Source of the DNA: Gaiellasilicea sp963811885
Lineage (GTDB): Bacteria > Actinomycetota > Thermoleophilia > Gaiellales > Gaiellaceae
Reading direction: 5' to 3'
DNA: 64,000 bases
Assembly: GCA_963811885.1 (NCBI GenBank)
Contig: CAWETB010000015.1
Location: 124,001 to 188,000 of the forward strand
Made by a program: the position numbers and the translations under genes. Of the stretch, positions 18,964 to 26,913 are shown piece by piece; position 1 is the stretch's first letter, and each line of letters opens with the position of its first letter. A model generated the notes under the pieces. The model did not search any database and was not told the origin of the DNA. It saw only the letters and a program-made list of their open reading frames with translations.

Positions 18964-21186
18964 ATGAGGCCAAGAAACGGGCTTCTCGTACTGAGCGCAG
19001 CGGTCCTTGCGCTCGCCGCCTTCAGCACGTTCGCAGCAGCGAACCCGGCGTCGTTCGTGGCCGGACGCGCCGGTGCGACGCTGGCACCGTCGGGGTCGGT
19101 CGAGTACCGCGACATGACCCTCGGGACAACACTGACGGAGTGCCCGCAGGCGGGCAAGATCGACCGGGATCCGAAGCCGCTCGACCGGCGGGCGATCGAC
19201 GAGGTCGAGAAGAAGTCGAGCGGTGGCGACGATCGCCGGCTGAATCAGGATTACTCCTGCTTCCCGCAGGACGAGACATCGATCTCGATCAACCCGGCGA
19301 CGCCGAAGAACATCGTCGCCGGCGCCAATGACTACCGGTTGGGCACGGGCTCCTCGGGGTTCTACGCCTCGACCGACAACGGCAGTAGCTGGTACGACGG
19401 GATCATTCCGTTCCCGACCACGCCGGTGACGCCGTTCAACGCCAACGGCTTCCTGCCGAGCGGCGGCGACCCGGTGATCGCGCACGATCGTGCGGGTACC
19501 ACCTACTACGCGCAGATCGCGTTCAATCGCTACAACGACACGAACGGCGTCTTCGTTCAGCGCTCGACGAACGGGGGCTTCACCTGGTCGCGCGCGTGCG
19601 TGCCGATCAACGGCCCCTCGACAACGGACGACGTCGCCTCGTGCGGCGCGCTCGGTGATCCGCGCCAGCCCGGCGACGGAACGGTGATCTACAACCAGGA
19701 CGTCGACAACGTCGCCAACGGCAACATCCCCTTCAACGACAAGGAGTGGCTGACGGCCGGGCCGCGGCCAGCAGGCGTCACACCGCAGTGCTTCAAGCCC
19801 GAGACGCGTGCTCCGGTCGCGTGCGACCCGGCGGTCGTCGGCGTCGACCGGCTCTATGTGACGTGGTCGAAGTTCGGTGCGACCGGCTCGCCGATCAACT
19901 TCAGCTACTCCGACGACCAGGGCCGCTCGTGGTCGGCGGAGAAGGTGATCAGCGGGGCTGCCTCGTTCTGTGTCTTCAGCGCTGGGAATGGGTGCGAGTT
20001 CAACCAGGGCTCCGTGCCGACGGTGAACCCGGTCACGGGCGGGCTCTATGTTGCTTTCATCAACGGCAACACGCCGGACGAGGACCAGTACCTGATGGTC
20101 CGCTCGATGGACGGCGGCCAGACGTTCCAGGGTCCGTTCCTGGTCACGTCGGTCTTCGACCTGAACTATCCACGGTCGGGGACGACACGGCCGGACTGCA
20201 CGCCGCGGGGCCAGCAGGGCAACCGGCAGGTCCTGACCAACAGCTGCTTCCGGCTCAACTCCTACGGGAACATCACCGTCGACAAGCGCGGAGGCGCGTT
20301 CGCGAACGACCTCTACGTGGTGATCTCCGACAACCGCTTCGGCACCGCCGCGAGCACGAACACGGACATCTTCCTGTTCAAGTCGATCGACGGCGGCACC
20401 AACTGGGTTGGCCCGACGCGGGTAAACGACGATCGTTCGGTCGCTCCGCCTGACCGCGACTGCGGGCGCAACGACGGCTTCTTGCCGACGCTCGCGAAGG
20501 TCAACGCAGAGTGCACCGCCGGAGCGAACTTCGGCAACGACCAATGGTTCCCCTGGGTCGACATCTCCGAAGACGGCGACGTCAACGTGGTCTTCCACGA
20601 CCGGCGTCTCGACACCGACTCGACCGGTTCGGAATGGCCGACGAGCCGGCAGCGGCCCGGCAACTACCTGGGCTGGTTCTGGGGCGGCGTCTGCCGCGTC
20701 TCGACGGCGGACTCGCGCGACTGCGTGGCTCCGACAGCGGGTCCCTCTGGTCTGCCCACGGCCAATCAGGACTGCCAGGACCAGGCGACACCGAACCTCA
20801 GTTGCCAGGATCCACCGCGAGGAGCGGCGGCGGGCTCGAACCAGACCGTGTTCCCGTTCAAGAACTACACGGTCTCCGACTCGCCGTACAACTTCGACTA
20901 CACGTTCCGCGCCGGGATCTTCATGGGCGACTACGAGAACATCGACATCGTCGGTAACACCGCAGCCGCCTCTTGGACGGACGCTCGAAACGGCCGCTCG
21001 TCCGGCAACTCGACGTCACCGAACTACCAGTTCGGCCGCAACCCCGCGTGCGAGCAGTCCGACGCGTTCTTCGACCGCTTCTCGGCGAAGAACGGCGCGG
21101 GCGGTGCGGACAAGAGCAGCAAGGCGGATGACGCGTTCGTCGTCACCCCCTGCCCGACAGACATCAAGGACAAGGGCCAGAAGTAA
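18964..21186 (+). CDS. large secreted protein with sialidase/BNR (Asp-box) repeats
   Basis: 740 residues with a Sec signal peptide (LLVLSAAVLALAAFSTFAAA, residues 7-26). At least five Asp-box motifs of type S/T-x-D-x-G-x-x-W/F are visible: STDNGSSW near 136, STNGGFTW near 201, then SDDQGRSW, SMDGGQTF and SIDGGTNW. This indicates a six-bladed beta-propeller. Long inserts rich in Asp, Asn and paired Cys suggest an extracellular, calcium- or disulfide-stabilised protein. The catalytic Arg triad of true sialidases cannot be confirmed, so glycosidase activity should not be assumed. AAAAGGGGG is the ribosome binding site. Confidence 0.75.
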   Translation: MRPRNGLLVLSAAVLALAAFSTFAAANPASFVAGRAGATLAPSGSVEYRDMTLGTTLTECPQAGKIDRDPKPLDRRAIDEVEKKSSGGDDRRLNQDYSCFPQDETSISINPATPKNIVAGANDYRLGTGSSGFYASTDNGSSWYDGIIPFPTTPVTPFNANGFLPSGGDPVIAHDRAGTTYYAQIAFNRYNDTNGVFVQRSTNGGFTWSRACVPINGPSTTDDVASCGALGDPRQPGDGTVIYNQDVDNVANGNIPFNDKEWLTAGPRPAGVTPQCFKPETRAPVACDPAVVGVDRLYVTWSKFGATGSPINFSYSDDQGRSWSAEKVISGAASFCVFSAGNGCEFNQGSVPTVNPVTGGLYVAFINGNTPDEDQYLMVRSMDGGQTFQGPFLVTSVFDLNYPRSGTTRPDCTPRGQQGNRQVLTNSCFRLNSYGNITVDKRGGAFANDLYVVISDNRFGTAASTNTDIFLFKSIDGGTNWVGPTRVNDDRSVAPPDRDCGRNDGFLPTLAKVNAECTAGANFGNDQWFPWVDISEDGDVNVVFHDRRLDTDSTGSEWPTSRQRPGNYLGWFWGGVCRVSTADSRDCVAPTAGPSGLPTANQDCQDQATPNLSCQDPPRGAAAGSNQTVFPFKNYTVSDSPYNFDYTFRAGIFMGDYENIDIVGNTAAASWTDARNGRSSGNSTSPNYQFGRNPACEQSDAFFDRFSAKNGAGGADKSSKADDAFVVTPCPTDIKDKGQK

Positions 21187-21220
21187 GGCCGCGACGATCT
21201 CTCTCCCCTGAGAGAGCGAG

Positions 21221-21247
21221 CGAGGGCCGCCGGACTGGCGGCCCTCG
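21221..21247. terminator. terminator between convergent genes
   Basis: An 11-bp perfect stem (CGAGGGCCGCC and complement) with a GGACT loop lies 35 bases past the stop at 21186 and just before the convergent stop at 21260. Confidence 0.75.
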
Positions 21248-21259
21248 CCGCGCTCAGGG

Positions 21260-21607
21260 CTACGGAGGATCGAGCGGCATCGGGCACTCGACCTGAGGCA
21301 CCTTCGCCACAGCGAAGCGTCCGGTCGCGCTCCGCGCGGTGACCGTGCCGCCACCGTCGCAACGGTGCAGAGCGACCGCCGCGAAGCTAGCGGTGAACCC
21401 ACCCGCGGAACCCGAGCGCACCGTGCGGCGCGCCACGATCTCGCCTGCACGGGAAACGGTGATCCTGACGCTTTGCGAGCTGCCGAAGCGCGCTCCCTGA
21501 ACGGTCAACGGAGCGTTGTCGACGAGCCGCAGCGACGGCTGACGGGTTCCAGCAGATGCGGAAACCGCGGCTCCGAAGAGCACAACTATGAGGATGAATG
21601 TGCGCAT
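21260..21607 (-). CDS. small secreted protein of unknown function
   Basis: 115 residues with a signal peptide (MRTFILIVVLFGAAVSASAG). The mature 95 residues are beta-rich: LRLVDNAPLTVQGARFGSSQ, VRITVSRAGEIVARRTVRSG, FTASFAAVALHRCDGG. This pattern resembles a single Ig-like or IPT-type sandwich with two Cys (HRCDG, VECPM) that may form a disulfide. GGTGG lies shortly upstream of the chosen ATG. It is divergent from the ArsR gene. Confidence 0.6.
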   Translation of the reverse strand: MRTFILIVVLFGAAVSASAGTRQPSLRLVDNAPLTVQGARFGSSQSVRITVSRAGEIVARRTVRSGSAGGFTASFAAVALHRCDGGGTVTARSATGRFAVAKVPQVECPMPLDPP

Positions 21608-21671
21608 CGCCACCAAATGGTAGACGGGCGTTGCGATCGTCGCGTAAGTCAGAAGGCCGCGAGAGTAGAGC

Positions 21672-21701
21672 TTGACAAGGGGGAGGCCTGTTCTCAATAC
21701 T
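21672..21701 (+). promoter_or_regulatory. probable promoter of the ArsR/SRPBCC operon, leaderless
   Basis: TTGACA (21672-21677) and AATACT (21696-21701) are spaced by 18 bases. Transcription would begin at or within a base or two of the ATG at 21709, so the mRNA is predicted to be leaderless. Confidence 0.5.
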
Positions 21702-21708
21702 AAGGTGA

Positions 21709-22056
21709 ATGCCTGAGTATTCAGATCAGCTGAGTCCTGTCTTCCACGCCCTGGCGGACGGCACCCGCCGGGCGATGGTCGAGCGCCTGACACGCGGCCC
21801 CGCTTCGGTCAGCCAGCTGGCTGAACCGTTCGCGATGGCCCTGCAGAGTGCGGCTCAGCACATCGGCGTGCTCGAGGCGGCCGGCGTCGTGACCACGACG
21901 AAAATCGGGCGCGTGCGAACCGTTCAACTCGTGCCGGCCGCGCTCGCGGCGGCGACGCAATGGATCGGCCGGCAGCAACTTCCCGCCGAACAACAGCTCG
22001 ATCGGCTGGAGTCGTTCCTCGCCGGTTCCGACGCCCCATCCCGACAAGGAGAGTGA
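21709..22056 (+). CDS. ArsR-family winged-helix transcription regulator
   Basis: 115 residues. The helix-turn-helix is typical: FHALADGTRRAMVERLTRGP, SVSQLAEPFAMALQSAAQHI, then LEAAGVVTTTKIGRVRTVQL for the wing. No metal-binding Cys pair is present, so it is the non-metal subgroup found beside SRPBCC (AHSA1) genes. It starts directly at the predicted transcription start. The next gene follows after two bases, so it probably regulates its own operon. Confidence 0.88.
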   Translation: MPEYSDQLSPVFHALADGTRRAMVERLTRGPASVSQLAEPFAMALQSAAQHIGVLEAAGVVTTTKIGRVRTVQLVPAALAAATQWIGRQQLPAEQQLDRLESFLAGSDAPSRQGE

Positions 22057-22058
22057 CC

Positions 22059-22532
22059 ATGAACGAGCTCAGCGAACGCAGTCAGGTCCACGCCACGTTC
22101 GTGATCGAACGCGACTTCGACGCCCCACTCGACCGCGTCTGGCACGCGCTCTCGGACAGCGACGCCCGGGATCAGTGGTTCGGCGGTGGGCCGACGTTCG
22201 ACACCCAGGAGAAATCGCACGCCTTCCGCGTCGGCGGAGGTGCGGTCGAGGACGGTCAGTGGCACGACGGCCCGAGATCGCGATTCGAGTCCACCTACAC
22301 CGACATCGTCGTCCAGCAGCGGATCGTCTTCACCTACGACATCTGGGTCGACGACCAGCACCTATCGACCTCACTCACCACGATCGCCATCGCACCCGAG
22401 GGCGACCGCACCAGCCTGACCTACACAGAGCAGGGCGTGCACTTCGACGGCCTCGACAGCGTCGAAGGCCGCGAGCAAGGCACCCGCGGAATCCTCGACA
22501 AGCTCAACAACTACCTCGGCGCCGCGCGCTAG
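22059..22532 (+). CDS. SRPBCC (AHSA1-like) domain protein
   Basis: 157 residues forming one START-like ligand-binding fold: FVIERDFDAPLDRVWHALSD, DARDQWFGGG, then strands ending TIAIAPEGDRTSLTYTEQGV and the long C-terminal helix REQGTRGILDKLNNYLG. These small proteins are routinely paired with an ArsR regulator and a DHFR-like reductase, as here. The ligand is unknown. AAGGAGAG lies just upstream of the ATG, inside the end of the ArsR gene. Confidence 0.85.
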   Translation: MNELSERSQVHATFVIERDFDAPLDRVWHALSDSDARDQWFGGGPTFDTQEKSHAFRVGGGAVEDGQWHDGPRSRFESTYTDIVVQQRIVFTYDIWVDDQHLSTSLTTIAIAPEGDRTSLTYTEQGVHFDGLDSVEGREQGTRGILDKLNNYLGAAR

Positions 22533-22556
22533 CAGGCGCCGATGAAAGGCAGACCG

Positions 22557-22971
22557 ATGACACTCGTGACCGCGCAGATGTCCGTGTCGCTGGACGGCTA
22601 CTACGCCGGCCCAAGACAGGGCGACGCCGATACCTCCGACCTACAGTCCTGGCTGAACGGCCCGGAAGCCGCAGGCTTCTTCCGCGTCACGCGCTGGGCC
22701 ATCGACGCGGAGGCCTGGCGGCAGTGCCTCGGCTTCTCCGGCGGAGAGAAGACTGCTCGACGAGCTCCACATCGCGCCGGTCATCCTCGGCGACGGCATG
22801 CGGCTGCTCGACCACCAACTCGAACTCGACACGAGCGAAGAAATCGAGCTCACGCCGGACCGCGTCACCGCCACCGACGACGTCACCCACATCCGCTACC
22901 GAGTGCGCGAACGCCGTCCCGTCCTGCTCGACGACCGCGGGAACGACGAGCAAGCCAGGCCAGCGGCATGA
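22557..22971 (+). pseudogene. remnant of a dihydrofolate-reductase-like (RibD C-terminal) protein
   Basis: The N-terminus VTAQMSVSLDGYYAGPRQGD and the C-terminal block LLDELHIAPVILGDGMRLLD are clear signatures of the YyaP/DHFR-like family, but they lie in different frames. Only a few residues separate FFRVTRWAIDAEAWRQCLGF from the C-terminal block, where intact members carry about 100 residues with the NADPH-binding GGAS loop. The gene has therefore lost its middle by an internal deletion and cannot make a working reductase. It is the third member of the ArsR/SRPBCC/reductase set. Confidence 0.75.
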
Positions 22972-23184
22972 GCGCAAGCCGCTGGAGCCAGCGTGGTGGG
23001 AACGTGGCCTGCACCTCCTCCTCGAACTCGCGCGTGAAGAGGGGCGAGGTCGAGCGGCCTGGGTATGCCGCCCGAGCATCGTGCGTCCCTGCTCGGCGAC
23101 GCGCGACCGCGGACTCGCCTACCGACCTGCGGCCGTTGCGTCGGCGATGAGTTTTGCGGGCGAGAGGGGTCTAACCTCATAGAG
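22972..23184. other. intergenic stretch before the sigma factor gene
   Basis: About 210 bases without a convincing gene. It should hold the promoter of the ECF sigma factor; TAACCT lies shortly before its ATG, but no matching -35 is obvious. Confidence 0.3.
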
Positions 23185-24237
23185 ATGTCCGTCACATCGA
23201 CACGCCAGCTGAACGAGCACGAGCTGCTCGACGCCGCGCGAGGGGGCGACGAGGAGGCCTTCCGGCACATCGTCGAGAGCCACCGCGGCGAGCTGCACGC
23301 GCACTGCTACCGGATGCTGGGCTCGGTTCACGATGCGGACGACGCGCTCCAGGAGACGCTGCTGCGCGCGTGGCGCGGCCTGTCCGGGTTCGGGGGTCGC
23401 AGCGCCCTTCGCACCTGGCTGTACCAGATCGCGACGAACGTGTGCCGCGACGCGATCGCGCGCCGGTCGGAGCGTACGCTGCCGATCGCCTACGGTCCGG
23501 CTATCGGGCCGGGCGACGACGTCGGCGAGCCTCTCGTCGAGTCGGTCTGGGTCGAGCCGTACCCGGACGAGAGCCTCGGGCTCGAGAGCGGGTATGCGGC
23601 GCCGGACGCTCGCTACGAGCAGCGCGAGGCGCTGGAGCTCGCCTTCGTCGCGGCGCTTCAACACCTGCCCGGGACGCAGCGGGCTGTCCTGATCCTGCGC
23701 GAGGTGCTCGGCTTCTCGGCTCGTGAGGTCGCGGCGTCGCTCGACACGACAGTGCCGTCGGTCAACAGCGCCCTCCAGCGCGCCCGGAAGGCGGTCGCCG
23801 AGCGCCTTCCCGCCCGGAGCCAGCAGGCGACGCTACGCTCGCTCGGCGACGGACGGATCCGCCAACTCGTCGAGGCCTACGTCGATGCCTGGTCGAAGGG
23901 GGACGTCGACGCCGTTCGAGCACTCCTGGCGGCGGACGCGACCTTCTCGATGCCGCCCTGGTCGAGCTGGTGGCGCGGCCGGGACACGATCGCCGAGATG
24001 GCGAAGGATGCTGCGGAGTTCTGCGCTGTGTCGCTCGCTCTGCCGGTCTCCGCGAACGGACAGGTCGCCGTCGCGTACTTCCACCTCGACTCCGAGACGG
24101 GCAGATACGTGGCAACGGCGATCGACGTCATCACGTTCGACGGCGAGCTCATCGCCGACATCACCGCCTTCGTCAGGCCGGACATCTTCGCCCGGTTCGG
24201 CTTGCCGGAAGAGCTCGCCTGCGCCGTTCCCCACTGA
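23185..24237 (+). CDS. ECF sigma factor of the SigX5/SigG type with a SnoaL-like C-terminus
   Basis: 350 residues. Sigma-2 region: AFRHIVESHRGELHAHCYRM, DADDALQETLLRAWRGLSGF. Sigma-4 region: ALQHLPGTQRAVLILREVLG, FSAREVAASLDTTVPSVNSA, LQRARKAVAERLP. The C-terminal 130 residues (IRQLVEAYVDAWSKGDVDAV, PPWSSWWRGRDTIAEM) are a SnoaL/NTF2-like fold that regulates this subfamily in place of a separate anti-sigma factor. Its own promoter and targets are not evident. The start is the ATG at 23185, giving the standard N-terminus. Confidence 0.87.
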   Translation: MSVTSTRQLNEHELLDAARGGDEEAFRHIVESHRGELHAHCYRMLGSVHDADDALQETLLRAWRGLSGFGGRSALRTWLYQIATNVCRDAIARRSERTLPIAYGPAIGPGDDVGEPLVESVWVEPYPDESLGLESGYAAPDARYEQREALELAFVAALQHLPGTQRAVLILREVLGFSAREVAASLDTTVPSVNSALQRARKAVAERLPARSQQATLRSLGDGRIRQLVEAYVDAWSKGDVDAVRALLAADATFSMPPWSSWWRGRDTIAEMAKDAAEFCAVSLALPVSANGQVAVAYFHLDSETGRYVATAIDVITFDGELIADITAFVRPDIFARFGLPEELACAVPH

Positions 24238-24250
24238 CGTCACGGTTATC

Positions 24251-25018
24251 GTGTCGACGATGCAGCGGCTGCCCGCCCTCGTTTCTCTGCTCGCGCTCGC
24301 GGCCGTGGCGGGTGTCGGCCTGGGACTGGCTGGAGGCGGCAGTGGCAGAGCGCTGGCGGCGGCGACCGGCCAGACGCCGCAGTCGCCCTTCACGGCCACG
24401 CTGGCCGGCGAGGTCACGACTGCCGAGATCGAGACGACTCCGATCGAGACGACTCCGGTCGAGACAACTCCGCCGGAAACCGAGCCGGCCCCCAGCGTGA
24501 CCACCTTCGAGCCGGAGACAACCCCGGTCGACACGGAACAGCCCGGAGAGGAGCAGCCTGTCGAGCCAACAGCTTCGACGAGCGATACGCCCTGGGGCTG
24601 GATCATCTTCGGCGTCCTGCTCGCGACCGCGCTTGTGGGCACGATCGTGGCCTGGCGACGTCGTCAGACCGGCTCGGCCGCCTGGTCGAGGCAGATGGCT
24701 GACCTGACGCAACGCTGCTTCGTCCTCGTGGACGATGTCCTCGCCCAAGGATCTGTCGTCACGGGCCATGTGCATGCGCTCGCCGCTCGAGCGCAGACGC
24801 TCGAGACCCGAGCACCCGACGATCGCTCGAGGAGCGCGGCCGGGCGAGTTCGGGCGCAGCTCGCTGAGCTTGCGGCTGCACTCGAGACCGACCGCACGCT
24901 GCGACTCGGGTCACCACCGCCGAGCGCGGAGCAACTCTCGTACTCGACCGCCGTGATCCGCGAGCAGGTCAGGGAACTGCAGGCCGTGCTGCGGCCGCCG
25001 GGCAGCACGCCGACCTGA
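24251..25018 (+). CDS. membrane protein with a Thr/Glu/Pro-repeat extracellular linker
   Basis: 255 residues. An N-terminal signal/anchor (LVSLLALAAVAGVGLGLAGG) is followed by a low-complexity stretch of ETTP repeats (IETTPIETTPVETTPPETE) up to about residue 100, then a membrane helix WGWIIFGVLLATALVGTIVA and a cytoplasmic helical domain of about 130 residues. The layout is that of a wall-spanning or sensing single-pass protein; I recognise no named family. It begins 13 bases after the sigma-factor stop, so it may be its partner. The ATG at 24260 is an alternative start. Confidence 0.55.
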   Translation: MSTMQRLPALVSLLALAAVAGVGLGLAGGGSGRALAAATGQTPQSPFTATLAGEVTTAEIETTPIETTPVETTPPETEPAPSVTTFEPETTPVDTEQPGEEQPVEPTASTSDTPWGWIIFGVLLATALVGTIVAWRRRQTGSAAWSRQMADLTQRCFVLVDDVLAQGSVVTGHVHALAARAQTLETRAPDDRSRSAAGRVRAQLAELAAALETDRTLRLGSPPPSAEQLSYSTAVIREQVRELQAVLRPPGSTPT

Positions 25019-25030
25019 CCCGTAGCCGGC

Positions 25031-25059
25031 CGAAGAGGCCGGGGCTACCGGCCTCTTCG
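25031..25059. terminator. bidirectional terminator
   Basis: A perfect 12-bp stem (CGAAGAGGCCGG and complement) with a GGCTA loop lies 13 bases after the stop at 25018 and before the convergent stop at 25091. Confidence 0.8.
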
Positions 25060-25090
25060 TAGGGAGTCGAATGCGGTCAGTCCGTCGGTC

Positions 25091-25363
25091 TCAGCGCGTG
25101 GGGCTTGCTTTCTGCCAGTACTGCGCTGCCTCCACGTACGCGTTCATGAGCGAGGCGGTCGTCGGCGGTGTGGCCGGCAGGGCGCTCGCGACGGAGACCG
25201 GCCTGTTCTGCCAGTACTGCGCAGCCTCGACGTACGCGTTCATGAGCGAGGCCTTGGTCGGTGGGTGAGCCTCGGTCGATCGCGTCGTCGTCGTGTGAGT
25301 CGTGGCTGCGATCGCCACGACGGCTGCGATCAGCAGGCCGGTGATGGAGATGAGACGCTTCAT
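25091..25363 (-). CDS. small secreted protein made of two near-identical peptide repeats
   Basis: 90 residues with a signal peptide (MKRLISITGLLIAAVVAIAA) followed by TTHTTTTRSTEAHPPTK. The rest is two copies of the 15-residue sequence ASLMNAYVEAAQYWQ separated by a Pro/Ala-rich linker, ending KASPTR. AAGGAGG lies nine bases before the ATG, so the start is firm. I know of no family with this repeat. The amphipathic, aromatic-tipped helix could be a released peptide, an assembly unit or a binding motif; no function is assigned. Confidence 0.65.
   Translation of the reverse strand: MKRLISITGLLIAAVVAIAATTHTTTTRSTEAHPPTKASLMNAYVEAAQYWQNRPVSVASALPATPPTTASLMNAYVEAAQYWQKASPTR
25110..25252. repeat. 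direct repeat of 47 bases inside the secreted-peptide gene
   Basis: Copies at 25110-25156 and 25206-25252 match at 45 of 47 positions, with a period of 96 bases. The two differences are synonymous third-position changes, so the duplication is recent or held by selection on the peptide. Confidence 0.85.
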
Positions 25364-25491
25364 GAGCTTGATGCCTCCTTGTGAGAGTCGAAGTTGTCTC
25401 AGGAGGCTAGGTCCCGGGCCGCGCACGCACATCGGTATCCCCACCTATGTTTCGGGCGACGGCAACCTATTTTCCGCGGCGCCCACGCTGG

Positions 25492-26151
25492 TCACTGCTG
25501 CATCTTTGGATCGTGCGTCGGGTCGGCGTACATGGCCGGGCAACCGCGATCGATGGCTTCGGGGCGCAGTTCGTAGTGCCAGGGTTCGTTGCCGTAGATC
25601 TGGCACAGCCCGTACTCGGCGCCGTGCTCGGACAGCCACGCCGTGGCATCGGAGCGCCCGATGTCGACCGCGTCCCCCGACACGTGAGCAGACGTCTCCG
25701 CCGTGGCCACCCACCGGGCGGCTTCCTCGGCGGATCCGTACTCGGAAACCGCCTCACGAAGAAGCTGATTCTGGTACTCCGGGGAACGCCAGCCACTATC
25801 GACGAAGAACTCGACCCCGTCGTCCGCGGCATCAATCGCAGCTTGGCGCAGGGCGCCGAGGAGAGCTGGGTCGAGGTTGGCCACACCCGGAATCTCGTCA
25901 TCGAAGACCGTCGTGCCGTCGGGGACGGCACCGTCAGCCTCGCCGAGCGCACCACGGTGCTCACTGCGAAGACCACGGGGCTCGCTGCGAAGAACGTCGA
26001 TGGCTGATGCGGCCGTCGAGGACGAGGACGCCAGCAGCTGGTAGCCGAACGCTGCGGCGATCGCCGCGATGACGACGAGCAGGCCGGCGACACGGTTCCT
26101 GCGAATCCGAATCCGACGGGTCGTTGTTCGTGCTGGTTCGCGGTAGGCCAC
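25492..26151 (-). CDS. M15-family D,D-carboxypeptidase (VanY-like), membrane-anchored
   Basis: 219 residues. A basic N-terminus and a membrane anchor (VAGLLVVIAAIAAAFGYQLL) precede the peptidase domain. Zinc and catalytic motifs are intact: DSGWRSPEYQNQLL, SAHVSGDAVDIG (His and Asp ligands) and NEPWHYEL (catalytic Glu and third ligand His). The enzyme would trim D-Ala from peptidoglycan stem peptides outside the membrane. A GTG start is used, with GGAGG very close upstream, so a start slightly earlier is possible. It is divergent from a response regulator and kinase, as in vanRS-linked carboxypeptidases. Confidence 0.82.
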   Translation of the reverse strand: MAYREPARTTTRRIRIRRNRVAGLLVVIAAIAAAFGYQLLASSSSTAASAIDVLRSEPRGLRSEHRGALGEADGAVPDGTTVFDDEIPGVANLDPALLGALRQAAIDAADDGVEFFVDSGWRSPEYQNQLLREAVSEYGSAEEAARWVATAETSAHVSGDAVDIGRSDATAWLSEHGAEYGLCQIYGNEPWHYELRPEAIDRGCPAMYADPTHDPKMQQ

Positions 26152-26237
26152 GCCTCCATTCAAGGCAGCCGGCTGTTGCCAGCACGTATGTGGTTTTCGA
26201 TATGCCGACGACATGCGCCAGCTCGTACCATCGGAGC
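26152..26237. promoter_or_regulatory. divergent promoter region between the VanY-like gene and the two-component pair
   Basis: 86 bases serve both directions. TACCAT at 26226-26231 stands seven bases before the response-regulator ATG and would make that mRNA leaderless. No clear inverted-repeat operator is visible. Confidence 0.4.
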
Positions 26238-26913
26238 ATGCGTGTGTTGCTCGTCGAGGACGAGCCCTACATGGCGGAAGCCATCCGCGACGGCCTACGC
26301 CTGGAAGCGATCGCGGCAGACATCGCCGGTGACGGCGACACCGCCCTGGAGCTGCTGAGCGTGAACGCCTACGACATCGCCGTCCTCGACCGAGACATTC
26401 CCGGACCCACCGGCGACGAGATCGCCGAACCGCATCGTCGCCTCCGGCAGCGGCATGCCGATCCTCATGCTCACCGCTGCCGACCGTCTCGACGACAAGG
26501 CCACCGGGTTCGAGCTCGGCGCCGACGACTACCTCACGAAGCCGTTCGAACTCCAAGAACTCGTGCTCAGGCTCAGAGCGCTCGACCGCAGGCGCGCCCA
26601 CAACAGGCCACCCGTGCAAGAGATCGCAGGTCTGCGGCTGGATCCGTTCCGCCGAGAGGTGTACCGCGACGGCCGCTACGTCGCGCTCACCCGGAAGCAG
26701 TTCGCGGTGCTCGAGGTCCTCGTCACTGCCGAAGGCGGTGTCGTCAGCGCCGAAGAGCTCCTGGCGCGAGCATGGGACGAGAACGCAGACCCGTTCACCA
26801 ACGCCGTCCGCATCACCGTCTCGGGTCTGCGCAAACGCCTCGGCGAACCCTGGCTCATCGCCACCGTGGCCGGCGCCGGATACCGCATCGACACGCAACC
26901 ACACCAGGCGTGA
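26238..26913 (+). CDS. OmpR/PhoB-family response regulator (frame interrupted)
   Basis: About 225 residues. The receiver domain starts MRVLLVEDEPYMAEAIRDGL, with the expected phospho-acceptor in AVLDRDIPG. Its second half, MPILMLTAADRLDDKATGFE and GADDYLTKPFELQEL, lies one frame over; the shift is near 26431 between GDEIA and NRIVASG, consistent with one extra base. The winged-helix domain is intact (YVALTRKQFAVLEVLVTAEG, NAVRITVSGLRKRLG, TVAGAGYRID). Because both halves are complete, an indel in the sequence is likelier than a dead gene. Its stop overlaps the kinase GTG. Confidence 0.82.

Noticed and set aside
25071..25268. Rightward frame with two FCQYCAASTYAFMSEA repeats
   Set aside because: The repeat is the antisense of the duplicated ASLMNAYVEAAQYWQ peptide, which has a signal peptide and a strong ribosome binding site on the other strand.
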